A stretch of DNA of 64,000 nucleotides. Origin: Inia geoffrensis (lineage: Eukaryota; Chordata; Mammalia; Artiodactyla; Iniidae). Positions 33,945-44,229 of this stretch are shown here, piece by piece; positions within the stretch are counted from its first letter, which is position 1; every line of letters starts with the position of its first letter. The position numbers and the translations under genes are program-made. Location: assembly GCA_036417435.1 (NCBI GenBank), contig CM070911.1:5332001-5396000 (forward strand), in the 5' to 3' direction. Under the pieces are notes generated by a model that was not told where the DNA came from, did no database searches, and was given only the letters and a program-made list of their open reading frames with translations.

Positions 33945-35255
33945 AGTTTAAAATTTTATTTTATTGAAGTATAGTTAATGTACAAAGTTGTGTTAATTTC
34001 TGCTGTACAGCAAAGTGATTCAGTTAGACATGTACACACACACACACACACACGTATATACTTTTTCATATTCTTTTCCATTATGGTTAATTACAGGCTA
34101 CTGAATATAGTTCCCTGTGCTGTACAGTAGGACCTTGCTATTTATCCATCCCGTATATAACAGTTGCATCTGCTAATTCCAAACTCTTAATCCATCCCTC
34201 CTCCACCCCTCTTCCCACTGGGCAACCACAAGTCTGTTCTCTGTGTCTGTAAGTCTGTTTTCGTTTCATGGATAAGTTTATTTATGTCATATTTTAGATT
34301 CCACATGTAAGTGATATCGTATGATATTTGTCTTTCTCTTTCTGACTTAATTCACTTAGTGTGGTAATCTCCAAATCCATCCACGTTGCTGCAAATGGCA
34401 TTATTTCATTCTTTTTATACGGCTAAATAGTGTTCCATTGTGTGTGTGTATATATATCACATTTTCTTTATCCATTCATCTGTCAGTGAACATTTAGGTT
34501 GCTTCAATGTCTTGACTATTATAACTGGTGCTGCTACAAACCCAGGGATGTATGTATCTTTTTGATCTATGGTTTTCCCCGGATACATGCCAGGGAGAGT
34601 GATACTGGATCATAAGACAACTTTATTTTTAGTTTTTTGAGAAACCTTCATACTGTTTTCCATGGCTGCTGCACCAATTTACATTCCCACCGGCAGTGTA
34701 GGAGGGTTCCCTTTTCTCCACACCCTCTCTAGCATTTGCTATTTGTAGGCTCTTTTTTTAATATAAATGTATTTATTTATTTATATTTATTTATTTGTGG
34801 CTGCATTGGGTCTTTGTTGCTGCGCACGGGCTTTCTCTAGTTGCGGGCAGTGAGGGCTGCTCTTCATTGCGGTGCGCGGGCTTCTCATTGCAGTGGCTTC
34901 TCTTTGTTGCACAGCATGGGCTCTAGGCGTGTGGGCTTCAGTAGTTGTGGCTCGTGGGCTCAGTAGTTGTAGCTCGTGGGCTCTAGAGCGCAGGCTCAGT
35001 AGTTGTGGCGCACGGGCTTAGTTGCTCTGCAGCATGTGGGACCTTCCCAGACCAGGGCTTGAGCCCGTGTCCCCTGCGTTGGCAGACGGATTCTTAACCA
35101 CTGTGCCACCAGGGAAGCCCTGGTTTTTGTAGACTTTTTGATGATGGCCACTCTGATCAGTGTGAAGTGGTACCTCATTATAGTTTTGATTTGCATTTCT
35201 CTAATAATTAGCAAGGTTGAGCATCCTTTCATGTGTCTATGGGTCATCTGTATGA
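33945..35255 (-). mobile_element. L1 3' part (ORF2 end and 3' UTR), split by CHR-1
   Basis: Antisense L1: ttttattgaagtatagttaa, cagcaaagtgattcagttag, a CA tract at 34036-34055, agattccacatgtaagtgat, ctttatccattcatctgtca, acatttaggttgcttcaatg, cacattttctttatcc. After the CHR-1 insertion (34752-35120) the L1 continues with gactttttgatgatggccac, gatttgcatttctctaataa and gttgagcatcctttcatgtg. About 940 bp of L1 in total; ORF2 is disrupted. The frame at 35138-35728 begins in this antisense L1 and is not a gene. Confidence 0.9.
34752..35120 (-). mobile_element. CHR-1-like SINE nested in L1
   Basis: Minus-strand CHR-1: 5' end GGGCTTCCCTGGTGGCACAG at 35120, body with gtagttgtggc units, and A/T-rich tail at 34752-34797. 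Approximate flanks TTTGTAGGCTCTTTTT (34742 on) and TTTGTAGACTTTTT (35126 on) suggest a degraded target-site duplication. The uninterrupted L1 text on both sides confirms insertion. Confidence 0.92.
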
Positions 35256-36880
35256 AAGACAGATTTTTTACAATGAAGCTCAATATGACATGCAGCAGAA
35301 CTTCTATATCCCCATCACATCATTCTCCCCACAATCACTTTCCAGAGGCCAGCACAAACCATGCACAAACCAACCCCTCCCAACCCTGCCCCCATGAACT
35401 GTTGGCAGCATATACTCCATGTTTAGTCAGAAGAATGGTCCAAAATCTGAAAACGGTGCCAAGAGGTGGGTACCATGACTTCAGTGTCATATGGGGGCAG
35501 AGGCCACCCAAAACTTATCTAGAAATATGTGCAGAGTTTCACTGTTTCCCATCAATTAAAAGCTTCAGACTTGTGAAGATGCATTATAAACGTATGCCCG
35601 TTAGAGATGCTAGTAATTTCTCTCTGCTGGAACATATAACCCCAGTTTCTATGGCCCTATTGGACATTAACCACTTTTGTACTGTAGCCGTGCCTGTATC
35701 TATATTTACCTTCTTAAATACTCTTTGAATCTGGTGTATTAATTAATTGGTTCACCCATTAATTAATGGGTTCATAAAATCTTTGATCTGTACTTGTTAT
35801 TTACTTGAGAACAATGACTTTAACTTTTTGAAAATTATGTTTCAATGTCTCTAACTGAACATAAATTTAAAAACAACCTTGAAATTAGCCTTCCATTCCT
35901 AAAAAAGCTGTTTTTCGTAGGCTTTACTTATTCTAGTTTTCTTTTGGGGCTCTCCAGAGCTTCCAGAGCTATGGGGGGAAAGTGTTCTCATGATCTTATC
36001 ATGATCTATTTTCTCTGTCATGTTTGCGCGTCTACAACACTAAAAGGTTTTCCTTTTCTAAACCCCCTTGTTCCCTGGACTTGTTACCCCCTTACAGCCC
36101 TTTCCTCTCTAAATTGAGATTTTGCCTGTCCACTCCCTTCTCCCACGTTTGTAGCCTCCACTCTTGCCTTTTGACATTACATGTTGCCAAGTGGCAATGG
36201 TAACTCAGAGGGTCACTCACATCATGATGAAGGCAGAGAAGTACTACACTTGTCTATAAAGAGCTTCTCAGGACAACCCAAGCCTTTGACCTCCAGCTGA
36301 CATGGATCCAACTCCTAGGAAACAATGTGATACATCAGAGCCACATGAAACAGCCAGACTACAGTCAATGGCTACAGCAAAAGGACATAAGCTCAAGGAA
36401 TACTTGGGTACCCACGTGATACTCTGCCCTACAGTGTGTGTGTGTGTGTGAACTTTGTAACCTGGGTCTGTGGTAGGGGTAAAGTGAGTTTTGTGTGTGG
36501 TTCAGTCTATCTCTTCAAACATTCTGAATGCTAACTAGCTTTGATTTTTACATCTATTCATAATGAGAGCAGAGGGCAATGCACAACAGAAAGGGGCTTG
36601 CAAGCTTTCCACTTAGCAATTAATTCTATTATTAAATGCTAAGAAAAAAATAAGTGCCTGCCAGCTGTAGCTTTATTATGTTTTCCCAGAAATAATAATG
36701 AGAAGGCTGTGGAAGTATATTATTTATTTCTTCTTTTCTCCCGCACCCTTGTAGGAGAAGAAAAATACCCATGAGTGGTTGCTCCTTCCATGCGAAAATA
36801 GAATTATTCTGCTATGAGAAGGTGGCTTGGACAGGGCATAAAGACCAGGGTTGGTATATAAGGGAAAGCTTCTTTGTTTT
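35256..36880. other. Unassigned sequence
   Basis: No repeat assigned except a short GT run at about 36435-36451. The frames at 35138-35728 and 35845-36117 show no domain, and the first is partly antisense L1. AT-rich around 35735-35775 with ATTAATTAAT motifs. Confidence 0.4.
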
Positions 36881-36884
36881 ATTT

Positions 36885-37095
36885 ATTGATTTTTGAAATG
36901 GAGCATCTAACTCTGGGCCAGAACCTATGCTAAGCAAGATGGGGATTGAAAAACAGGGAGCATCTGGAGCTTCCTCTACAGGAGGTCACAGCCATGTACA
37001 CACCTGAATTAAACCAAAATGAGGTGAAAGGTACAATAGTGAAATAAACAGTGCCCTGGGAGCACAAAGAGAGGGTGGCTAGTTGGCAATAACAT
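36885..37095 (-). mobile_element. L2 LINE 3' region, diverged
   Basis: Antisense L2 text: ggccagaacctatgctaagc, gcttcctctacaggaggtca and gtgaaataaacagtgccctg with agcacaaagagagggtggct. Confidence 0.5.
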
Positions 37096-37465
37096 CTGAC
37101 TTTTGGTGGAGATGTTAATCATCAGTCAAAATGTAACTATTGAGTAACTTTGCCAGCATCACACCTGACAAGTAGTAGGTTCTCAATGAATAGGAACTGA
37201 CTCTTGAGTCTAAGGTGGATTCCTGCTGCAGCCCCCAGCACACTATGGAAAAAGAAGGAGGCTACCTTACACCTCTCAGTTCACACGTCAGATTCACCAT
37301 ACAGGGAAGCAACAGAAAGGTGCTCATTAGTGTTTGCAAAAGAGGAGCGAGGTCAAACTCAGCATTGTCAATAATTTAGCCCAGACAGACTCCAAGAGAT
37401 TTAGATTACTGTTTAATTGCCTGGGACATGGATGGAAAACTAGGACATATAAGGAAAAGTGTTGG
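37096..37465. other. Unassigned sequence
   Basis: No feature identified apart from a weak L2-like end at 37160-37195 (acacctgacaagtagtaggt). Confidence 0.3.
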
Positions 37466-37469
37466 ACCT

Positions 37470-37660
37470 GACACTCACTGAAATCTGACTTCTTGCATCT
37501 ACCAGCTGTGTGACCTCGGGTGTACTGCATACCCCTCTGAGCCTCAGTTTTGTTATGTATAAAATGGGTATAATAATGCCTCTTTTCCAGGAATATTATG
37601 AAATTAAATAATATGTGGAAGAATGTCGGGAATACTGTAAGTCTTCAACAATGATTTTTT
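37470..37660 (+). mobile_element. MIR SINE
   Basis: Sense MIR: accagctgtgtgacctcggg, tctgagcctcagttttgtta, tgtataaaatgggtataata and attatgaaattaaataatat in the correct order. Confidence 0.88.
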
Positions 37661-39154
37661 ATTTTTTGAAGACTCACATTGCTCTTGTGGTTTTAAAAGT
37701 CATGTTTGTGGTGAATGAAACTTGGCTTTTCCATATCATGTCCTTATCTGTGAGATCAGTTACATGGGTGCTGCAAAAAAATTGTGTTCAGTGAAGACTC
37801 TCAGGTGTCCACACCTTAAATCCCCTAATTTAGAGTATTTCCTCCTCCAGTTGGCCCAGTCATGAAGGCTTGTAAGGGAGTCAAAAATGTCTAATTCTCT
37901 CTGATTCTGATTCACACTCCATGTCCCTGTATTATGTGTGAGCATCACTGTGACTGTTTAAGCAGGTTTATCTAAACCAGAGTTTGTAAGCTGGTAACCC
38001 CTGGGCAAAATTTGTCCTGAAGATTTTTGTGGCAGGTGCAGCATTTTTGTTTTATCTTAAACTAAATGTGCATGCCCTTGAGCGTGAGGTATACTCTTCA
38101 TTAAGCCCTGGGCTCCTCACCCCCTGTGTCAGGTTTGAGTCAGGTAGGATGTCACCTGCTGGCTCCTGTAGGCCACCTGAGATCATGACCACGAGTCTAC
38201 TCTATGTCCACCTCTAACCTGAGTAATACAGGAGCCTACTGCTATGGGTTTGGGAGCAAAGACAATAGTTTCCAAACTAACCTCCTAGCCCCAAGACTCT
38301 CTCCCTTTAATGCCTCCTTCCCACTGAAGGTGATTGCAGAGATGTGGATTCACATAGACCCAAGCATTGGTTGTTGGGATAGCACTATGGATATTGTACG
38401 GTGATGGGTAGATGGGATACTGCTATATTTTCTAACTCTCAAAAAATGGTGAATCTTATAATTTGTATCAACAAAGCAAATGACTTCACCAAGTTATGAG
38501 CCCCCAAATTATCAAACCACATTTTCAAACAAAGAAGTTTTGAAAGAAGAATCTTCTGACTTAAATCTCTTAAGGGATTTCTAAAACAGACAAATGTTCT
38601 GTTTCCTGAAGTCTCAACTTCATCTCTTCCAACAGGGGTATAAAAATATAGGTGCGAAGGAGAGGAAGGGTGACTAGAATGGAATTACAAACAAAATGAA
38701 ACTAGAAAAGAAAAGAAAAATGTGTTGAGACTTCAGGGCTAGGTTATATTTTTTGATTTCTGTTCTCAGCAGAATATTGTACAGTTATAAGTAATGCCAA
38801 TATATTTCCTAAACAGAGCTCTGAAAAAAATTATAGAGGAAAATTAACCAAATTAGCATTTTATGATTATTTCTGAGAGTGAGAATAGTTATGCTGTATG
38901 GCTTCCTGGAATAAATTAAAAAGTGTTTATTGAGTTTTAAGAAGATTTGTGTTTCAAAATAACTTTGAATTCATAGGCGAGTTAGGAAATATAAAGTTTT
39001 GTACTGGCAGGATAACTCCTTTCAATTAATCAATAGTAAGAGTAAGCTGAAGGGAATTTCTCAAACTTTTAATGAGTTTTTGAGGAAAAAAATCTAGATA
39101 AACTCAGTACAGCACACTTGAAACAATTGGTTAAATACAGTGGTAATCTCATAA
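37661..39154. other. Unassigned sequence
   Basis: No assigned repeat. At 37985-38050 the text ggtaacccctgggcaaaatt faintly recalls hAT-type elements but is too short for a call. AT-rich from 38440 on. Confidence 0.35.
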
Positions 39155-39335
39155 TTACCCAACTATAAATTCAAATCCCAACTCTATCACTTATTAATTG
39201 AGTTAACCTTCATAATACTGTGAACTTCAGGTTACTGATTTGCCAAATGAAATGAATATTAACATAATAGATTTTTATGAAGGTTTAAAGAGTTGACCTA
39301 TGCAAAGCACCGGGCAGGCAATAGTATATGATAAA
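39155..39335 (+). mobile_element. MIR SINE
   Basis: Sense MIR, diverged: caaatcccaactctatcact, tattaattgagttaaccttc, gaaggtttaaagagttgacc and gcaaagcaccgggcaggcaa. Confidence 0.7.
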
Positions 39336-39487
39336 AACCAAAACAGTACTACTTTATCTAATTTATCTTTCTTTTCGTTACCTCTTTTTTCTTTAGCCCT
39401 GTGATCCCATTGCCAGAAGAAGTGTTGATGTAAATAATGCTTTCATCAATCTGCTTCTCTAAAAATCAATTTAGTCTTCATATACTT

Positions 39488-39522
39488 CACACACATACAC
39501 ACACACACACGCACACACACAC
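39488..39522. repeat. (CA)n microsatellite
   Basis: Interrupted CA dinucleotide run of about 35 bp. Confidence 0.95.
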
Positions 39523-39719
39523 CCTAAATCACCCACGGCATTTCCTTCTTTTTCAGATAATTATTTTGATAACAGGAAAAACCTTTTTTTTTTTTTTCTG
39601 TTTTGACTGTGTGACTTTGACTTCTGGCTGTATTTTACCCTGGATTGTGACTTACTGATGTTACACTGAAATTATGAAAACTCATTCTGCTGTGACTTAC
39701 ACTATGTGATCAACAGTCT

Positions 39720-40070
39720 ATTTCTGACGACTGCTGCCAGCTTTCTAGGCTCAGCTTCCCCTTTCCCCTTTGCCCACATCTGGGCAACTTGATAAGAACC
39801 AGTCTCTGTGTCCTTCATCACTTGAGCGATGGACATTTCAAACGATGTCAGCATTTACCTGGGAGGGTACCTGACCCCAGCTCCAGCCCCATTGGTGGTA
39901 AAAACCCAAAGCTTGATTCCTGCTCCCTTGCCCTTGTTTCACTCTTGACTTTCTGCTTAGGGAACCCTTTTTCTGTTTACTATGTGAGCAGTAATCTTTA
40001 TTTCACACCCATTGGTGCCTTTGTGTCATTTATTCCAACTGCCATAAAATCCCAGGAGGGGGCGGCCCAG
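39720..40070 (+). mobile_element. Candidate LTR remnant
   Basis: The right part (tgcttagggaaccctttttc, tgtgagcagtaatctttatt, cccattggtgcctttgtgtc, ataaaatcccaggagggggc) has the look of an LTR R/U5 end followed by a primer-binding-like segment, and a U3-like stretch lies to its left. No terminal repeats or internal sequence confirm it. Confidence 0.4.
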
Positions 40071-40129
40071 TGAACTGCAGGCAATGGTAAGTGACTCTCA
40101 CACCCTGCCAATAGAAGCTCTGGTATCCA

Positions 40130-40740
40130 TGCTTCCAGGTGTTAAATGGATTAATTACTAAACATCCATTCATTCCTCCTGACACAGGCCTTTAACACAT
40201 GCTGTTTCATCTGTCCTTAATATTCCTCTACCTAGAGCACTACTGCCCATGACTCTTCTTTCAGATGAACTTGACCCTCTTTCTTTTTTTTTTTTTTAAC
40301 AGCTTTATTGGAGTATAATTGCCTTACAATGGTGCGTTATTTTCTGCTTTATAACAAAGTGAATCAGTTATACGTATACACATGTCCCCATATCTCTTCC
40401 CTCTTGCGTCTCCCTCCCTCCCACCCTCCCTATCCCACCCCTCTAGGTGGTCACAAAGCACCGAGCTGATCTCCCTGTGCTACGGGGCTTCCCTCTTTCT
40501 TTAAGGAAAACTTACTTGACTTTCCCAGACCAGGTTGAATTCCTTTGTAACAAGTGCTCATAGATCTCTGTTGCGCTGAGATTACAATAAGATAAATTGT
40601 AACTATATATATGCCTTAGTGGAAGCATTTGATTATTTTTCCCTCCCGCATTTAATTACCAGCCACTGACAGTAGGAGCTGATCGTGTTCTCCATCGTTT
40701 ACCCAGACCTGACCCAGTACATGACATATGTACAAATAAT
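40130..40740 (+). mobile_element. L2 LINE 3' region, split by L1
   Basis: Sense L2: cctcctgacacaggccttta, acacatgctgtttcatctgt, tattcctctacctagagcac and tcagatgaacttgaccctct, continuing after the L1 as ctttaaggaaaacttacttg and tgctcatagatctctgttgc, then acccagacctgacccagtac. The two halves join cleanly once the L1 (40287-40490) and one target repeat are set aside. Confidence 0.7.
40287..40490 (-). mobile_element. 5'-truncated L1 3' UTR fragment
   Basis: T-rich tail at the left, then agctttattggagtataatt, aacaaagtgaatcagttata and ctctaggtggtcacaaagca. The direct repeat CCCTCTTTCTTT at 40275-40286 and 40491-40502 is a perfect target-site duplication. Inserted in an L2. Confidence 0.93.
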
Positions 40741-40997
40741 CTAATACTTTTTGCTTTAAGCATTAGAATACATCAATGCCTTGGCTAGACATCGTCCCTG
40801 TCCTCTGTGTGTATGTTTGCATACATAAGTGTGTGTGCACACACATACACACACAATGCATACATATCCACGGAATAAATCACAGTGAATTTAGCATTCG
40901 TCACTCTTTTGCACAGAGTTCATACTCTTTCTTCAGATGAGCCTCAGGTTGGCCCCAGGATCTTGAGAAAGGGAAGAATCAGAGAGAGATTCTTTTA
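40741..40997. other. Unassigned with GT/CA tract
   Basis: A GTGTGTGCACACACA-type tract, partly self-complementary, lies at about 40831-40855. Otherwise nothing seen. Confidence 0.4.
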
Positions 40998-41013
40998 AAA
41001 CTTTGTGTTTCAG

Positions 41014-41158
41014 GGAGGGTGGGAGGGAGGGAGACGCAAGAGAGAAGAGATATGAGGACATATGTATATGTATAGCTGATTCACTTTGTTATAAAGCAGA
41101 AACTAACACACCATTGTAAAGCAATTATACTCCAATAAAGATGTAAAAAAAAAAAAAG
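41014..41158 (+). mobile_element. Short L1 3'-end insertion, sense
   Basis: About 145 bp of L1 3' end: gaggacatatgtatatgtat, agctgattcactttgttata, aagcagaaactaacacacca, then an AATAAA signal at 41134-41139 and a poly(A) tail. A perfect 16-bp direct repeat AAACTTTGTGTTTCAG at 40998-41013 and 41159-41174 is the target-site duplication. Confidence 0.95.
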
Positions 41159-41174
41159 AAACTTTGTGTTTCAG

Positions 41175-41350
41175 AGGCAGATAATTGATGTGGTTCCTCA
41201 TTTAGCCATTTACAGGCTGGGTAATTTGGAGCAAGTCACTTAACCTTGGTGACAACCAGTTTCTCATCTACAAAATAAGCAACTATAAAGCTTATTTATA
41301 GTGGTGAGGCCTTGAATGTATATGTGTAAAGCGCTCACTAATAAAACCTA
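41175..41350 (+). mobile_element. MIR SINE
   Basis: Sense MIR: ggagcaagtcacttaacctt, accagtttctcatctacaaa, ataagcaactataaagctta and gtgtaaagcgctcactaata. Lies directly right of the L1 tail. Confidence 0.75.
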
Positions 41351-41744
41351 TGAAACATGTATGTAATAAACTGTGCCTATTTTAATGAAAGTGTCCTTCG
41401 CTGGGTCAACTTGAATAGCAGCCCTGAGCCATATGTCCAAAGCAGACTTTAACAAGTAGGCTCTAAGGGATTAAATCAAATCAAAAGATTCACCTTCTTT
41501 GAACTCAGGCTTCCCTTCATAAATCCTTTTAACTTATATATAAAAACTTCTTGAAGCCCTGTCCCCTCTTATAAACATACAAACTTCATCTCTTTATTAA
41601 TGGTACTTGAAATTTAAATCAAATCAAACATTCAAGCCATGTACACTTGAGAAATTCAGGTTAAGTTAGCCCCTGTGATCTTTACATCCCTCTCTTCTAC
41701 ACTCTCTGAATCTCTACTCCAAATTGGCAGTGCTTTTCAGTAAC
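41351..41744. other. Unassigned sequence
   Basis: AT-rich, no feature recognised. Confidence 0.3.
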
Positions 41745-42450
41745 CATCACCTCCATCAGTGGAGGGAGGGAGCAGACACAGCTCTGATGGCAGCTCCAAG
41801 CGGGATGTGTCGGTGCCGATATACAGATCTCTGAAACGCAATCACTCCGCACTCAACTTACCACCCTTCAGTCTTTACAATAACTGAACTAAAACTCCTT
41901 GGGCCTTCCCTTGTTCCACATCACTGTCACCAGCTATCGGTGAGAGCCAAGGTGGCCTCAAGCCTCCACCTGTTTCCTGAAGACATAGAAGAACTGCACC
42001 ATCTTCCAGTGATGGCCTGGCGGGTCTGCCTGGGGACTGGAAGCTAGGGAACGCGTGGATCTGCCCTGGAGCCGCTGTCTCAGAATCACTTCTGAATGTT
42101 CGGGTTTTGCCACGAGAGGAGTCCACGCGCGATTTGGAAGCCAGAACGTGCAGCAGCCACGGTTCTGCCTGAGGGGTTGGTGTGCAGCCTGGTGCTGTTG
42201 CGGCTCTGCCCGTCGTCCCTCATCCGTGGGCTCACTTTGTGGGTGAGGGGCAGCAGCCAAGCTTGTACCTCCTGAAGGTTCCTCCTCCCCTCACCCCCAC
42301 CCCCACCCAGCTTCTCTGGATCCTGGGCCAGACTCATGTCCATCTCTGCGGTGAAGGGCACCAGCAGATCCGCACCGGCATCCCTAAGATCGGAGGGGGT
42401 GAGAGGCACAGCAGGCCAAATCTGTCCTTGCTCTCCCCCACTTAATATCT
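41745..42450. other. CpG-rich unassigned block, possible decayed gene copy or LTR
   Basis: About 700 bp that is clearly richer in G+C and CpG than its surroundings (for example ccacgcgcgatttgg, gttgcggctctgcccgtcgt, gatccgcaccggcatcc). On the minus strand three overlapping frames (42086-42409, 41958-42260, 41875-42126) follow each other, as a frame-shifted coding relic might. I do not recognise the protein: no domain, signal peptide or family motif is visible to me. A short A-rich end expected for a processed pseudogene is not obvious. A decayed ERV LTR or a CpG-rich regulatory block are alternatives. See findings. Confidence 0.35.
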
Positions 42451-43115
42451 ACCTTTCCTTCCCAACCACCAACTCCGCTGACTTCAAACTCAACACCAGA
42501 CACAGGAGCAACTGCCCTAAGTAGACTGCTTCACCAGCTCCAACAATCCATGAGATCAATAGCAAATTCTGTATCTATATCTTTACAAGATATAAGCAAT
42601 TCTTTTATCTGTATCACACATAGTGATTCTGCTTATCTGGTCCAACTGTAAATAGGGAAGAAATGGTCCTGTGTCTAGAAAATTCCACATACGTGGGGTG
42701 CAGAGTGCTTGAGAAAGATGGTTAAGGAAGAGATATGGGGACATTCCTACAAAAGCATGACCTGTCATGTGTTCTCTAAGAAGACCTTTTGCTATGACCC
42801 TGAAAGTCATCCATGAAGATGCACAGATCTTGCTGTGAATGCATTTACGGTGGAAGCAATCAAGTGGCAAACTAAGGTGTCTAAGTTAGCAGGGAGATCA
42901 GAGCAGAAGCTGACACAGGAGATGGAGAGAGGTTGGGTGGGGGGGAGTGGGAGAGATGAGTGACAGATTTACAGGGAGCTCATGCCATTACCTCATTGTG
43001 CAGTCTGACAGTTGGTGTCAAAATGAGAAGAGCATCTGGACACACTGAAAATTACAGTTTCATGCCCTCGGCACTCCAACCTCTTGAATCATCCTTTTTC
43101 AAGAGAAATTAATGC
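42451..43115. other. Unassigned sequence
   Basis: No repeat or gene recognised. G-rich run at about 42935-42950. Confidence 0.35.
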
Positions 43116-43119
43116 ACTC

Positions 43120-43320
43120 TTTGATTCAGCACTGTTTTATGCACTGAAGATAAATCAGTGAACAAGGAAGAATAAATATCCCTGCCCTCATGGACTTTAC
43201 ATCCTAGTGGTAGTTGATGAAAAACTTTGATTTTTAGGATGATGCTTTATGACAAGGTTTGATCTAGCCATGAAGAGTGGAATAGGTGCCCACTGGTTCT
43301 GGGAAAAAAGGAAGGGAACC
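43120..43320 (-). mobile_element. L2 LINE 3' region
   Basis: Antisense L2: ttttatgcactgaagataaa, tcagtgaacaaggaagaata, atccctgccctcatggactt and tacatcctagtggtagttga. Confidence 0.75.
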
Positions 43321-44225
43321 TCTAAACAGTGTTGAAAGCATCATATTACAAAGAAGAACATTTAAGAAATGTCCTCCGAACGCTTTCTGGGGGTTTTCCC
43401 TGCTCCTTCCCTAAAGATTGAAAATTGTTTAATATGTTCTTTCTGACCAAACGCCTGTCAAATTACAATTTTTACTTGATTTTAATTAGGAGCAAGAACT
43501 AATACCTTTTTAATTAATTGCGCATCTTCCCTCCTTAATTCCTCTGCTGGTTATCCGCCAGATAACCCCCAAACAGAATTGCTGTGGAGTTGAGGAATCT
43601 ATTAGTCTGAGACCATGAAGATAATAAATACAAAGCCTCACAAACACTCAGGTATTCAGATTTATTCACATGTTCTTAATTAGTAATGATGCTACTTTAG
43701 TTTGAGTTGGTTATCTTGAAAAATATGAATTTGTTCATCAAAGGCTCACCAATCACCTCCAATAGTTTTTTTTTTTCCTTTTCTTTTTTTTTTTTTTTTT
43801 TGTCGTACATGAATTGTTGAGGCAAAAGAAGAAGAAAATTTCCCTGTACTGAACCATCATATTCTTCATGCTCGTGTACCTGGGTAAGGAATGCATCATA
43901 TGAATAGTGGATCTCTTCTTTGGCCTGACCTCCTAAATGAACTCACCTCCAGACACTAAGAGGCACTGCATGGGGTTCCCTATTTCTTTACTGTGGACAC
44001 CAGAGTTCTTTTTTTTGTCAGTTTCTATACCTCTGTTCCTCTCCTTCATGGATCACAAGAATCAATCACTCACTTTTAGTTTTTTTTCCCATCCAAATAG
44101 CTCGCCAATCCATGCGTCTTTTCTATCACTTTTCTCAAGATTTTCAACACTTTCCTGACTTCTAAGCCGTCTTCATATGACCAAACCCAGAGAGCCTTCT
44201 GATCCTGGTTTTTATTTGTTCATTT
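43321..44225. other. Unassigned sequence with homeodomain-like motif cluster
   Basis: 43440-43720 is free of recognised repeats and has several TAAT-core motifs (see findings). A T-rich tract at 43765-43801 is followed by tgtcgtacatgaattgttga, possibly a very short SINE tail remnant but not supportable. Frames here have no domain. Confidence 0.4.
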
Positions 44226-44229
44226 GTTT

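Noticed and set aside
35138..35728. 196-codon plus-strand frame
   Set aside because: Its start lies in antisense L1 and the rest has no domain, signal or composition typical of a protein.
37985..38050. hAT-like (Charlie/MER5) fragment
   Set aside because: The match is about 40 weak bases and no terminal inverted repeat was found.
43765..43830. Very short SINE end after poly-T
   Set aside because: Only about 20 bases (tgtcgtacatgaattgttga) after the T-run; too short and too different from CHR-2 to support.
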